Notes: generated by a model from the letters alone, not told the origin. A stretch of DNA of 64,000 nucleotides from Thermothelomyces thermophilus ATCC 42464 (GCF_000226095.1 NC_016472.1:7626001-7690000), one strand, 5' to 3'. Counted from the stretch's first letter, positions 25,965 through 37,377 are shown. Program-made: numbers and translations.

Positions 25965-27503
25965 TCAATGTTCGCTGCCGGTTGCTGTAGACTGCACCAG
26001 CTTCTGCACGTTGTCCCAGTAACCAGCAGCGCCACCGTATTTGTCGACAACGGCCTGGATGTCCAAGTATGACTTTGTCTCGTAGCGTTTTCGGCCGATA
26101 AGAGCCGTGTTGCGGGTGCTCGGGATCCGAAGCATCTCCTGCTCGACCACCCAGCCGCAGTCTTTCGCAATGTCGGATACCCAGGCAACCAGTGACGAGT
26201 ACGCCGAATGCGCCTTGGACTTATCCTTGGGTACTGGCGCACGGTACCTTTCTCCAGTAAGGTTGTGGCTGCAGCAGGGAATCGCAATGAAAGGGCACTC
26301 CGAGATGGCCGCGATGATGGGGGTCCACGGCGTAAGTTCGTCCGCGTGGTTTGAGATGATGAAGGTGCCCTTGGGAAAGCGACCGTCACAGATGCGACTC
26401 TCATCCAAGGCATCACTCGACAAATCGGCAAGCCCTTGTCTACCAGTACTGACAGGTGGCGGTAGCAAGACGAGCTCCCGCAAACTGTCCGCTTCCCCTG
26501 CGGGTGTCTGCAACTTGGTGCGGTACGTAGCCCACGACCTGCGCGAGCGAGCATCAAAACCCCATCCCTCAAAACCTTCCTGGTTAAGAATGTAGACGAG
26601 GAGGCCGTTGCCACACCCAATGTCAACAAAGCCGGGGAAGGGGCCTTGGCCGTACATGTCAGTCCATAGCTCGATCAGGAAGGCTGCAATGCAGAGATCC
26701 TCGAAGACGTGCTTTTCTGGGTCCGTGGTCTCGGCCCAGCTCGTGATCAATCCTCGAGCGTAGTTCTGCTTGAGCCGAGTGTACGTGTTCTGCACACGGG
26801 CCCGCGGCAGCACCTGGTCGTGCTGCACCCTCTTCTGGTAGCCCTCCAGCCGGCCCTTGCCGTGCTTGTGAATGACTTCGAGCAGACGGAGAGCCGTTCG
26901 CGTCAGCTTGACAACAGAACGGTCTTCGTCGTTAAAGAAGAGGTACGAGATGGATATAGAGCCGCAGGACTCCGCAGCATTCCATTCGTGCAGGAAGGCT
27001 ATCCCCCGCACAGTGGGGTGGTAAAAAGGCATCTCGGATGCCGTCAACACATGGGGGAGGTAGACCACAAGGCTTCTCTCCGCATGGGCGACATCATCAT
27101 CCTCTAAACTCGGTGTACTTTTGTACATGAGGCATGTCTGATCGAGTGGTCGGTCCCTGAGCGTGTTCCTGGGAATAAGCCTTCGTATAATGCACCGCTG
27201 CAGCTGGAAGCCGACAAACTCGGGGCCGGGGAGGCCGGGTGTGGTCTCGGCTTCGGATGGCGGGGTGCACGCCTGCGGCGGTTCGGCCGAGTCACGAAGG
27301 ATATCGGCGCGGAAGAGCCACGAGGAGTTGATGTTGGGATTGTGGATCAGGTTGATCATGACATCGCCGAACATGGCAGGGCCGAATGAGCACGGGTGGC
27401 GAAACAGCGGCCGCCATTCTGCTGCGCCTTGATCGCACGCCGCAGCCGTGGCGACGATGGCCGGGCTCGCATCAGCCGCCAATTCCTCGGGCTCAAATCT
27501 CAT
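25965..27503 (-). CDS. TRM44: tRNA (uracil-2'-O)-methyltransferase Trm44
   Basis: Single exon, 512 residues from the ATG at 27503 (MRFEPEELAAD); an in-frame ATG at 27581 would add 26 residues. Trm44 methylates the ribose of U44 in tRNA-Ser, using S-adenosylmethionine. The N-terminal half has the family block with FLHEWNAAESCGSISISYLF-like sequence. The SAM-binding motif is FVDIGCGNGLLVYIL, followed by GWGFDARSRRSW. The later blocks FIISNHADELTPW and IPCCSHNLTGE are characteristic of the family. The C-terminus is complete. The gene is convergent with the dioxygenase, the stop codons being only 44 bases apart, so the 3' UTRs must overlap or be very short. Confidence 0.93.
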   Translation of the reverse strand: MRFEPEELAADASPAIVATAAACDQGAAEWRPLFRHPCSFGPAMFGDVMINLIHNPNINSSWLFRADILRDSAEPPQACTPPSEAETTPGLPGPEFVGFQLQRCIIRRLIPRNTLRDRPLDQTCLMYKSTPSLEDDDVAHAERSLVVYLPHVLTASEMPFYHPTVRGIAFLHEWNAAESCGSISISYLFFNDEDRSVVKLTRTALRLLEVIHKHGKGRLEGYQKRVQHDQVLPRARVQNTYTRLKQNYARGLITSWAETTDPEKHVFEDLCIAAFLIELWTDMYGQGPFPGFVDIGCGNGLLVYILNQEGFEGWGFDARSRRSWATYRTKLQTPAGEADSLRELVLLPPPVSTGRQGLADLSSDALDESRICDGRFPKGTFIISNHADELTPWTPIIAAISECPFIAIPCCSHNLTGERYRAPVPKDKSKAHSAYSSLVAWVSDIAKDCGWVVEQEMLRIPSTRNTALIGRKRYETKSYLDIQAVVDKYGGAAGYWDNVQKLVQSTATGSEH

Positions 27504-28272
27504 CCTTCGGACTCGACAACCGCAATGCGCCTCCAGAGGCAAAATCAGGTCTGGTAAGCCGGCGGCCGGGCAGTGACCCAACTGGTGGGGATGCCATTGC
27601 AGACCCGAGTTACGATTGCCGGTATCGTAACGCTGTGTAATGTTACCGACTTTGGAGCATGTTGAAGTCTAGAGGCTCCCAGACCAAGCCAAGATCTTGC
27701 ACGGAAAGCAATGGAAGTACCTCAAATAGTATTCATGTAGAGCATGGAACGACCCTCCGAAGCCAACCGCAAAAGTTCCCAGTCCCGCTGCCAAATCACG
27801 CAACGGGAAGAGTCAGTGCAGGGTCATGCCATTGCACGCAGGCAGAACAGAACGGGTGATGCAGAGCTGGTAAGGGTAATACGGGATGTTCTCCGGAAAT
27901 TTTTATGTGTCTGTAATCCGTACAAGGAGTACCGCCACCAAGACTCATGTGGCCAGTGCCCCACGTTCATGCCTTGCGGCCTGATGCCGTCAGCCCCAGA
28001 GAGCTCCACATATGCTGTCTCTTCCCCTCACCTCTGGATTTCTATCGACTTCCTTCTTCCAACTACTTCGCCATCCGCAGCAGCATCACTTCTGAGCAAA
28101 CGAAGTTTAAAAGGACCCCAGACGCTCTCCTAACCTACTTTCGATCCCTTAACACCCATTCCGCAAATCCACACAGCCGATCAGCGAGACACTACTACAG
28201 TCGTCCGTCGCTACACCTTTCGCCCCTCAAACACAAACCTTCTCCCACGTTCACCCCGTAAACTTCGAGTTT
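27504..28272. other. Divergent promoter region between TRM44 and eIF1
   Basis: Separates two genes transcribed outward. The right part (28010-28265) is C/T/A-rich and looks like the leader of the highly expressed eIF1 gene. No extra gene is supported. Confidence 0.55.
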
Positions 28273-29064
28273 ATGTCAGGCGAAACTGAAATCCAGAATC
28301 TCAAGATCCGCGGTATGTATTTCGTGAATTCTCCCTTCGCGCATACTGCGCTCGCCGTTGTGGGATTTTCAGGAGCATTGTCGGTGTGACGTCTGAATTG
28401 AATCTGTTCCTGGGTGGAACCAGACCAATTCAGTTCCTGTACCGCCACGGCTGCGAAAGACCCCACATTCGGCCACCAGCGCGCGCAAAGTGCAATCGCT
28501 AACTTGGCTCGCGTGCAGACCCCTTCGCCGAAGCCGACGAGGACTCGGGGCAGACTGTTCAAACCCAAGAGTATATTCATATTCGCATCCAACGTACGTT
28601 TCCTCAATCGATACCCCGCCATTGTCCCACTGTCGCGTGACTATCCAATCGCCACCACAAAGCGGCTGTTCTCCGGATTGACGGGGACTGACAGATTGTT
28701 ACAGAGCGTAATGGACGCAAGACCTTGACCACCGTGCAAGGTATCCCTAAAAAGTACGATCTCAAGAAGATCCTCAAGGTCATTAAGAAGGATTTCGGTA
28801 TGTTCTGCGCATCTCCGCTGTCTCGTTGGATGCCGAATGACTAATCCTGCCCCAGCCTGCAATGGCACCATCATCAGTGACACCGACTCCAAGGGCATGG
28901 GAGAGGTGATCCAGCTCCAGGGCGACCATCGGGCCAAGATCAGAGAGTTTCTTATCGACGCAGAGGCGGGTCTGGGTCTCGACGAGAAGACCATCAAGGT
29001 GCGCATGACCAGCTGTGGCTGTTGACGGCCGTGTGCTAACTAGTGATAGGTTCACGGCTTCTAA
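28273..29064 (+). CDS. SUI1: Translation initiation factor eIF1 (SUI1)
   Basis: Five exons: 28273-28312, 28519-28593, 28705-28797, 28856-28998, 29050-29064; 121 residues. All phases agree. eIF1 binds the 40S subunit near the P site and enforces AUG selection. The SUI1 fold is evident: YIHIRIQQRNGRKTLTTVQG, then KKYDLKKILKVIKKDFACNG, GEVIQLQGDHR and REFLIDA. The last coding exon is only 15 nt (VHGF and stop), after an intron with a GTGCTAACTAG branch. Codon use and intron density fit a highly expressed housekeeping gene. Confidence 0.96.
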
Positions 29065-29638
29065 ACGGGCCTGTCTGCTGTGCCGCAATCCAGCGGCCCG
29101 GACTCCTTGGGAGAGACATCCGGTGCGGGGTTCACATCACTAAGAGTTGGGACTCGGTATATCTGGGCGACTAAGGCTCTGTCCGACCAGGTCGCGCGGC
29201 ACACATTCATGATAACCGGAAGCTGGAAGAAGGACTTCCTCTTTCCCTGAGCGAGAGCACGTCGAGGCTTTCATGTCTGGTGTTACGGACGGACCATTTG
29301 CTTATCATCAGTCCGTCGGCTCTAGTTGATAGGACGACTGCAGCCTGCATGCCCCTCGTTTGAGTGTCTGCAGGTTACGTAGTTTTGAGGCAATGGATTG
29401 CGTTACGACGAAGAAGCATGAGCGTTATGTCGAACTACGATGATAACTGCCGAATTCACTGTGCATGTTGATTGCGTGTCTGACATACGACAACTTGTAC
29501 TACCGTAACTCCCCAATCCGCTGCGAATGCATGAGTCATGAACAAAAACATGTAACAAAACAGAACTGACCGGAGGACACAAGCAATATCTAGAGAAGGC
29601 AATAGTCCCATTACAACGTAGAGAGCAACGCGTGGGTA
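29065..29638. other. Convergent 3' intergenic region
   Basis: Between the 3' ends of eIF1 (+) and EOS1 (-); contains only the two terminators as far as I can see. Confidence 0.5.
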
Positions 29639-30245
29639 TTAGAGCTCCCTCGTGATGTCAGCGTACTCCATGATTCGTATAGCCAGCTTACAAGCCTCGT
29701 CAAAGACCCTCCGGACAAAGTTGAGCAGTGGGATGTCAGGATAGTCGGAGCGGTTCGAGTGCAGTTGCACGAGGAGCGCCACCATACTGACGAAGCTGGC
29801 GATGGAAAACACGCTGATCGACATGGACGTCTCCTTGCGTATGTTGATCTTGCGTTGGGTGATGTGGTAGAGAACCGTCAGGGTCTGTGCCATGGGAAAG
29901 TGGAAAGATCCGGTCAGTATTCGTCGTGACGACTTGCGTAACGAAAGGGAGGAGGGACGGGATAGCCCGTACCGTGGAGATCACAATCCAGGCCGGGAGG
30001 ATGAGCCGCGGGTCCTCGAACCCGCCTGTGAGGTGGAGGACCCAGGAGGTCAGGTAGCCGTTTATGGCGTCGACGGTGAGCAGCCGGACGATGGTCGCTT
30101 GTGGCGTGTAGTGGAGCAGCCAGCGCGACATGAGGCAGTCCGTAAAGAAGAAGGAGAGGTAGCCTGATGCGCAGCACTGTGGTGTACGAGACTGGGTTAG
30201 TAAGGTTACGGATTGTGCGTACACTGCGCGTGTGTGTGTATGTAT

Positions 30246-30278
<33 letters not shown>

Positions 30279-30983
30279 TAGGGGATGTCCAAAAACAGGG
30301 GAAGGGAGACAGATGGTGGGCAGAGAAGGTCGACGCACCCATATTGTCGCGAGCAGGGCCTCAGTCAACCGCAGCCTGGCTTCGAATGCCGGGTTGTAAC
30401 CCGATGAAGCCGATAGGAAATTCGCTCCTCCTCCTCCTGCCGATGCTGCTGCTCCTTCTCCTGCTGTTGTTGTCATTGTTGTCGTTGTTGCTGCCGCCAA
30501 ACCCCCTGTCCTTCCTAGTTTGCTCAAGGCGCCGCCATCGAGGACCCTGTCGAGGTACATGAGGTGAAGTGTCGCCAGCAGTCGGAGGACGTTGGGCAGG
30601 CCAAACAGCACGCCTGGGCCGATGGAGGCCAGCCGACAGAGGAAGAGGATGGGATACCATTTCTTGGAGACGCCTAGTGCGACGGCAACGCGGGGCTGAA
30701 GGAGGGTAGACCGCACCGGGCTGCCGCCAGCATGGTCGGAGCCGGCTGCTGAGCCGGCTGCTGCATGTTGTGCTGCTGGTGTGGCGCCGCCTCCTCCGGT
30801 GCCCGGGTGATTGGCGGTTACGGCGTGGGCGGCGGCGGCCTTGACGGGCAGGGAGGCTGGAGCCGTGGCTGCAGCGGGGCCCGGGGCGCGGGACTCGGAA
30901 AGGGAGCGCTTCGCAGTGTGGGTGCTACTGTGTCGATTATCCGCCCGCGGCTGGTCCGCGGTTGGCCTCGCGCGGTTGTACAT
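29639..30983 (-). CDS. EOS1: N-glycosylation protein EOS1-like
   Basis: Three exons on the minus strand: 30339-30983, 29973-30176, 29639-29884; 364 residues from the ATG at 30983. The N-terminal ~120 residues are Ala/Pro-rich and variable. The membrane domain follows: VSKKWYPILFLCRLASIGPG, GYLSFFFTDCLMSRWLL, PQATIVRLLTVDAINGYLTS, and TQRKINIRKETSMSIS. Four hydrophobic segments match the EOS1 family. Yeast Eos1 is an ER membrane protein needed for N-glycosylation and for oxidative-stress and zinc tolerance. Intron 1 (30177-30338) is 162 nt, carries a TG/CA dinucleotide run and is free of in-frame stops; intron 2 is 29885-29972. Intron 1 is removed here because its 54 codons interrupt the conserved domain. 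Confidence 0.9.
30229..30278 (+). repeat. (TG)n/(CG)n dinucleotide repeat in EOS1 intron 1
   Basis: Alternating TG followed by CGCGCG, on the + strand, inside the EOS1 intron (CA/CG in the transcript). Alternating purine-pyrimidine sequence of this kind can adopt Z-DNA. Confidence 0.9.
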
Positions 30984-31568
30984 CAATGTGCGTCTCCTCG
31001 CCCATGGAGCATGGAACCCAGAATTGGCTGCCCGGGAAGGTCAAAAATTGGGAGGGGAAAAATAGTACTGTGTAGGTGGTTGATAAGGGTGCCGAGACGG
31101 TGAGTCGGTGCCGGCTGAAAATGGCGGCGCGCCCAGGGTTGATGGCGCTTTCCGGTTGGGGGCCTTGTTTCGCAAGGATGCTTCTTGCCATTCAGAGCTT
31201 GGTGGGGGTCACCCCGATAGCAACCCCCCCGGGCGCAGGCTAAGTGCTCATTGGCCGGGGCCGATCTCTCTCGATTCTGCTCCACAATTTCTTTCTTTGC
31301 CTATCCCATTGGGATTTTTGAGCTTCAAAGTCATCGCAGCTCGGGTTGTTGTTGCAACGTCGAACCAGCACCTCGGCCGCGACGCACGCTGTCCGACAAA
31401 CGCATGCTCGGCAAGGGACACCCGCACCGACGACAACAAATCGGATAACGGGCGACCGACCGGAGGCAGGGACTGGGATCCGAGCAGGAGGAAGTGTCTG
31501 GGGAGGAAAGCAGGGAGTGCAAGCGTCTTCGTCGACCTTCATCCAACGTATCCGCACGCAGGCACACC
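30984..31568. other. Divergent promoter of EOS1 and mL45/MBA1
   Basis: 585 bases between two outward-facing genes. It has CCAAT-type pentamers in both orientations (for example AGAATTGGCTG near 31020 and CTCATTGGCC near 31245). No ORF is supported. Confidence 0.55.
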
Positions 31569-32606
31569 ATGTCGCCGTTACGGCTCGGCCTGCGCGCTCG
31601 GGAGTTGCTCCCGGTGAAGGGCGCGGGCCCGAAGAGGTCAATGCTGGTCTTGGCCAACTGTGCAGGCGTCCGTCGACCACGAGGCTTGCCTTCGGCCGCT
31701 TCATTTACGACATCTCAAGAGAAGAGTCGGATTCATCTCAACCGTCCAAGTATGGAAAGTATGGCGCCTCGGATTGGGCAGAATACTGCGCCCAAAGTCG
31801 AGACGTCCCAGAGAGTGGCGGCTATGTCGGCCGACACATTAGCAGAAACTCTCTCTGTAGTTTTGCCAGGTGCGTTGTTCGCTGACACCCGGAGTTTGAA
31901 GAAGAGCCTTGTCTGACTTGATACCCAATCTAATCAAGGGTCTTTCGTGCTCCCACCCCTATCACAGTTTCCTGACTCCCTGGGCAAGAAGATCCGTTTC
32001 CTGAGCCAATGGATGTACATCAAGATTCAAGAGATGTTGACAAACGGCTCCGTGGTGTTTTCCTCAAAACCTAGCATCTTCAAGCGGGCTAGTTTTGAAG
32101 TAAAAAGGGGTAGCCTCATTCCTACCGCGAAGGCACTCCACCGTGCCGTCGCCGAGGCCCTGGCAGCCGGCAACAAGAGCGCAATCGGCAAGATCTGCAC
32201 GAGGGACTACGCCGGCCCCTTGCTCGCAAGTATCGATGCCCGGCCCAGAGGGCACCGTTACAGCTGGGAGCTGGTCAAGTATACCAACAAACTGTTCTAC
32301 CCGTCACTCAAGTCCCACCGGATATCGCCCATCTCGACCGAGCGCGAATCCCCGCTCATCAGGCAAGCCATCGTGGCCATCTCGAGCAAGCAACGGGTGG
32401 TTGTCTACAACGCCAAGGGCGAAGTCGTTCCGGGCAGCGAAAGGGAGATGGACGTGGTGGAAAACGTGGCGATTGCCTGCGTTATCGATCCGAAACGGGG
32501 TTGGAAGCAATCAAAATGGCGTTATCTCGGCACCATCAAGCCGACGACACTGGAGTCGTGGCAGGAGGAGAGGGCCATGGTGTCTCGTCGGCTTCTCGGA
32601 AACTGA
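31569..32606 (+). CDS. MBA1: Mitochondrial ribosomal protein mL45 / Mba1-like
   Basis: Two exons: 31569-31869 and 31939-32606; 322 residues. The intron (GTGCGT...AATCAAG) gives the junction VVLPGSFVLPPLS. The N-terminus MSPLRLGLRARELLPVKGAG is Arg-rich and amphipathic with no acidic residue in the first 15, as expected of a mitochondrial presequence. The rest is a Tim44-like domain: WMYIKIQEMLTNGSVVFSSK, ALHRAVAEALAAGNKSAIGK, ERESPLIRQAIVAISSKQRV and WRYLGTIKPTTLESW. Mba1/mL45 sits at the mitoribosome exit tunnel and docks it to the inner membrane for insertion of mitochondrially made proteins. Two Pumilio-type sites lie in the 3' flank. Confidence 0.9.
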
Positions 32607-33445
32607 GCCTCATGGCTTCAAGGACGTGGTGGTACATGTTTCAAACGGGAGACAGACGATGTACGATGGACATGGCCGTGTACAATATGTGTACATACCT
32701 ACAACACTTTGAACGCAACATCCCTTGTGAGAGAACATTCGGCGTAAAAGTTGGAAAGCATTGGTGCATGTTTGTTTATTCATGACCAAGAGTGGAATAT
32801 CCCGTCTTTGATCACGAGACCTAGCGGGCTCGAAACCCTTTCAGCTCATCTCTGGCAATGAGAGCAGCAGACCCGCTGTCCATGACCATTCCCCCCATCT
32901 CGGGAACACGCGACCAGACTGTCAGCCACATCTTTTTGGCATTCAGAAGATGCATCCTGTACCGGGGAGGTCTGTTGCTCCGTCTCACCAACCTAACCAG
33001 TGGCGGGCGCCCGAACCTGACTCTTCCTCAATCCTTCTCTCTCGTGCCTCGGCCCCGAGGTTTGCTTACTTCAAATTCCAAGTATCTGCTACGGTATATA
33101 GATTAAATCGGGAAAGACTGCTTGCCGTCATGGTATCGGTTATGGTTCAAGTTACCACATGGAGGGGCATGGCTGTTATGTCCTTATAAATAACATATAG
33201 TTTACAGACTCGACGGATCACAAGGATTTCCCATCGGGACAAGGTCATAGAAGGTCAAGAGGCACAGGGCCCATCGAGCACTGCGAGATCCATTGCCACG
33301 TCAATATCCTGGAGGGTGCCGAACTACCCAAGCAACAAGCACCAAAGTTGAGAAGCCCGGGGAATGTGCAGTGCTCTATGACACCTCGATCGAACGGTGG
33401 CCATGCCACCCCTTTTCCATCACCGCCCACTTCTAGGCTGGGTTT
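32607..33445. other. Convergent 3' region of mL45 and the symporter gene
   Basis: Contains the 3' UTR of mL45 with two PUF-like sites, and the 3' flank of the symporter gene. Open frames here have no recognisable content. Confidence 0.5.
32679..32697 (+). promoter_or_regulatory. Two candidate PUF-protein sites in the mL45 3' UTR
   Basis: TGTACAATA at 32679-32687 and TGTACATA at 32690-32697, about 72-90 nt after the stop. In RNA the second matches the Puf3 8-mer UGUANAUA and the first fits the Puf4 9-mer. Fungal PUF proteins are known to control mRNAs of nuclear-encoded mitochondrial proteins, which fits this gene. Occurrence by chance is possible. Confidence 0.45.
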
Positions 33446-36086
33446 CTAGAAGAACTTGCCAGTGGTCTTGGCGAGACCAGGAGCATCCGAAGAGATTTCG
33501 GTGTTGTCCCAGGTACCGCCGTCCCTCCCAGCCTCGGGGTCGACAAGCTGCGGCCCGCTAACAGCCACGGGGCGATCGAGAGCGTCGAACCTCTGTCCCC
33601 TGAGCCGAGCGCTGACGTACTGGATGCCCAGCCGCAGGCCCAACGCGCCGAATCCCCAGAGCAGGCCTCCGACGGGAGCCGCGACGAAGGCGCCAAAGGC
33701 GCCCCAGTCGGCCGTGTACAGGCCCTGCTCCAGCAGCATCAGCTCGGCGCCCAGCTGCGCGTCGCCGTAGTAGACGGTGCCGAACAAGAAGACGGTAAAC
33801 AGGCCGCCCAGGCCGCCCACGACCACCTCGAACCCCCTCCACCAGTAACAGGCATCCGACAGGCCGATCACCAGCACGGGGATGGTCGCGGCCGAGACGA
33901 GGTCCGAGATGAGGTAAATCTGCAGGATGGACGGCGCCCGGATCGCAATCACCACCACGGGGATCATGATGAGCACGACGCCGGCCCGGATCCACCAGAT
34001 GTTCAGCCGGTTCCGGAACAGGTCGTTGGACGCCGACGTGACCATGGCCGACTGGAGCGAGTCGAAGGCGGCGGTGCTGAGGGTGACGGACATGACGACG
34101 ACGACGCCGACGACCCAGTTGGGCAGCTGCGTGAGCAGCGCGAAGAAGGCGACGGAGCCGTCGACGGGCGCGTCCTCGGGCCCCGGCCAGACGCCGGCCC
34201 AGGCGGCGATCAGGCCCGTCGAGCCGACCAGGGTGATGATGACGAGCGTCGCGACGACGGCGCCGGTGATGCCGAGCCAGAGGTCGCGGTCGGTCTTGGC
34301 GGAGAAGGTGCGGAGCCAGAAATTAGACTGCGGGAGAGTAAACATTTCGGCTTAGTTTGTGGCATTTTGGGGAAGGACACGGAGAAAGGGGGGGGTAGGG
34401 GGGGCAAAGGAGAGGGCAAGGAAGAGAACCAACAACGTACGAGGAAGAAGTCATTAGTCAGGATAGCCACGGGCAGGATGTAAAGGAGTTGCCAGCCAAG
34501 AAGACTAGCCTTGGTCAGGCCGGAGGATTCGATCAGGCTCGTGTCGATCTTGGTCTCGACGCCGATGGTGATGGTGGCGATCAGAATAAGACCCAGAACC
34601 ATAGCTCCTTGGATGTTGTCCGTAAAGAAGGACACCTTGAAACCGCCAACGGCTTTTTATTCGGTAGGTCAGTGGACGTTCTCTTGCCGCACAAACTAAG
34701 AGTTTCCTCTGGACATACAAGTGTAGATGGTTGTGATGACGCATTCCACAATCAGCACGGGCAGCCCGTCAATTCCCGTCAGGAGGTTGACGACCTGTCC
34801 GATGGCGGACAGCTCGGAAATCATGTAGAGGAACAGTGTGACCAGCGTCATAAAGCTTAGGTACAGAGCCGCAAGCGTCCCGTATCGCTGCCTGGTCCAC
34901 TCGGTGAGGACGAACCCCTGGGGACACTTGCGGCGGATGATGGGGCCCAGCGCAGCGAAACTCAGAAGGGGGAGGGCGGACGCCAAGGCGTAGACGACCA
35001 CGCCCTGAACACCAGCCAACGTTGCAAGCTGAGGGTAAGTGAAGAGGATACCGGAGCCGAGGGCTGCTGGGATTAGTATGCTGACACAGGGTTGCTGAAT
35101 AGGGGAAGGGAGGGGGGGAGGGGGAATATCAGAGCGGCAGCACGTTTCCCACGCAAGCATTAACTTGATCGAGTATCACGGTACAATCTCAGCTTCGTTT
35201 CCACAAGACGTCGGTTCTCCTCCGCGTACCGCTTCGCTGGCTTTTCTTCCATGGAACAGCAGAAAAAGCCAGCGAACGGGGGAGGTTGGAGCCGGCGAAC
35301 ATGCTTCAACTCGGCGCCCGTAGTGAGCCGCAACCCTTAGTCATCCCATCCGCAACAGACCGACCAGGATTCCCACATCGCCAGGGGCGAAGTGGAAACC
35401 CGGTGACGGCGTGGGACGAGAGACAAGGGCTTGGTGAGGTTTGGGGTACGAACCTTGGTCAGCCTGTGGCCTGGCCTTCCTTGTCGTCTGTTGTCGCCGT
35501 TCACATGTCGTCGCCCTACGACGCCATTCCTCGATCAAGTGTCCTGCCGAATCGAGAACGATGCGAGTCTGATGCTTGACTCCTGCGTTGCCGCCGCCCT
35601 GATTTTGGAAAGACCCGCCGATTGGCTCTCTCTTCAGCCGCATGGCTCACTCACTCACCGGATGCGATGAAGTTCAGGGCGAGCGGCAGAGCTGTCGAGA
35701 ATAAGTGGTTAGCATCCCCCTTCTTTTGTCTGTCTGTTTAATATTCCCTTAGGCTAGGTGGAGGAGGGGAAAGGGGGGCTGAGTTGAAAACGAGAAGCGT
35801 AGCTCTCCTCAAGTTTTCTCTCCGAGCGCTAGTGAAGGCGAAGGAGAGTGTGCTCTAACCAGTTTGAGTCCTGTTGCCTGCCAGGAACTCTCCCTTGCTC
35901 TGGTTCCTGAACGTCCAGGCAACGCCTGTTCCCAACAACCTGCGTACTCCGTTAGCATGGACCTCTGATATATATATAGCCCTGGTGATGTGCCAGCAGC
36001 ATAATGTAGGTCTCATGATCTCACAGAAATACTCCATATGTCACATAAACGAGGGCGTGGGACGCCTCGAACGACGGCTGCCCCAT
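33446..36086 (-). CDS. Sodium:solute symporter (SSS family, urea-transporter-like)
   Basis: Six exons on the minus strand, about 537 residues: 36025-36086, 35860-35939, 35659-35691, 34719-35063, 34441-34652, 33446-34327. The short 5' exons were found by phase and strong branch sites (CATGCTAACGGAG before exon 2). They join to MGQPSFEASHALVYVTYGVF, then LAGNRTQT and ALPLALNFIASALGSG. Exon 4 could instead begin at 35066, adding one Ala. The protein is almost all membrane helix. Family hallmarks are the FIASALGSGILFTYPQ helix, GPIIRRKCPQGFVLTEW, and FTDNIQGAMVLG, followed by ASNDLFRN. Fungal relatives (Dur3 group) couple urea or polyamine uptake to cations. This one is shorter than Dur3, and the substrate is not certain. 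Confidence 0.87.
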
Positions 36087-37377
36087 GCTGTGAATGACGC
36101 GAAAGAGACTAGTTGATCGCTAAATGATCTGGTGCTGCTTCAAGTGACAAGAGCTGTCTGCCGACCCTCTCATGTGTTTTCGAATGAGAAAATACGAAGT
36201 AGAGATGCCCAAAAGGGAGGGAGCTGCGGTTTTTTCAAGGGCCTGCAGCCCTGCGTGCATCCTGCGACTCCATTCCACTAGCTCCGGTTGCGTGCCGAAC
36301 TTTTTTTTTTAACATGGCCTGACCAATGATTCTGGTGTCAACGGTCTGTTCAGGAAGCTAACGTTGCATTAAAATGTGGGTTTTGACCTACACGGCGTGG
36401 GGGCTCCACCGTGACTGCTGTGGCTACAGTGGGTGGCGCCAAGCCGCGGTGGGAAGGTCTGGCCCGCGAGCATCTGCAGCAACAAACCCGCCTATCGCTG
36501 GCCCCTCCTTACCACTTATACTTGCAGCTCAGTAGGGGTCACTCATCATCATCATCATCATCATCATCATAGTCGGAGAACGCCTTTCTGAAGGGTGTCC
36601 CAATTGATTGCCTCATTTCATGCCTCTATGGAGTGAGATAACAACATGGGGAAGTCATGTCGAGGCATCTCAAGGTTAGATACATCTCGGTACCCATCAC
36701 TCCTCCGTGCTACTCCCAACTTAACGAGGACTTGAAAAGTTCCCAACTGCTCGGAAGGCAGATCCATATGAGGGAATATGAGAGGCAAAAAAAAAAGGGA
36801 AATTCGAGGAAGTCCGCCGGCAGTTTGACCCAGCACTGGCGATGAATCGCCCGCTATATCCTGCGCCACGGAAGTCCAAGCATAAACTGACAAGATCACC
36901 TATCCACACACACACCAGCACCTCGCTCAGAAAATTTCATCCGTGGTCATCCAGACGCATTGCGCCAATCCGAGCCGTCACAAGATCCTTCAGCTCCGAA
37001 GTTCAGAAAATCGAGGAATCGCGGCAACCAAGGATGCCGAAACATCACCACGACTTTGTCATCAAGTCTCGTCATCGAGCGCTCAAAGGTCGTGGTTGGA
37101 CCGAGTGAACAAGAATCATAAGAGACGTATTCCCCGTTACAGGAAGGGTTGGAGACTGGTCAGATCTCTGTCAATCAATCTTGGTCCTCATCTCTGCAAA
37201 GAGATGCGCGACCGACTGGACAATATTGCGGGGCTGCCATGAGCGCCATCAAAGAAAAAATCAAAAACCGAGAAGCGATGCAGACCGGGAATGAGAGCGA
37301 TGAACGGAACTGATGTTGGGTATGTCTGACAAAGTAAAAATGACATCTGGGAGAATGAATGCGCGGCGCGTCTCCTC
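36087..37377. other. Region upstream of the symporter gene
   Basis: Promoter of the symporter (reading left) and 3' flank of the RRM gene. It contains a T-run near 36305 and a TCA microsatellite at 36543-36570. An 88-codon frame at 36842-37108 has no support. Confidence 0.5.
36543..36570 (+). repeat. (TCA)n microsatellite
   Basis: About nine TCA units in the intergenic region upstream of the symporter gene. Confidence 0.9.
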
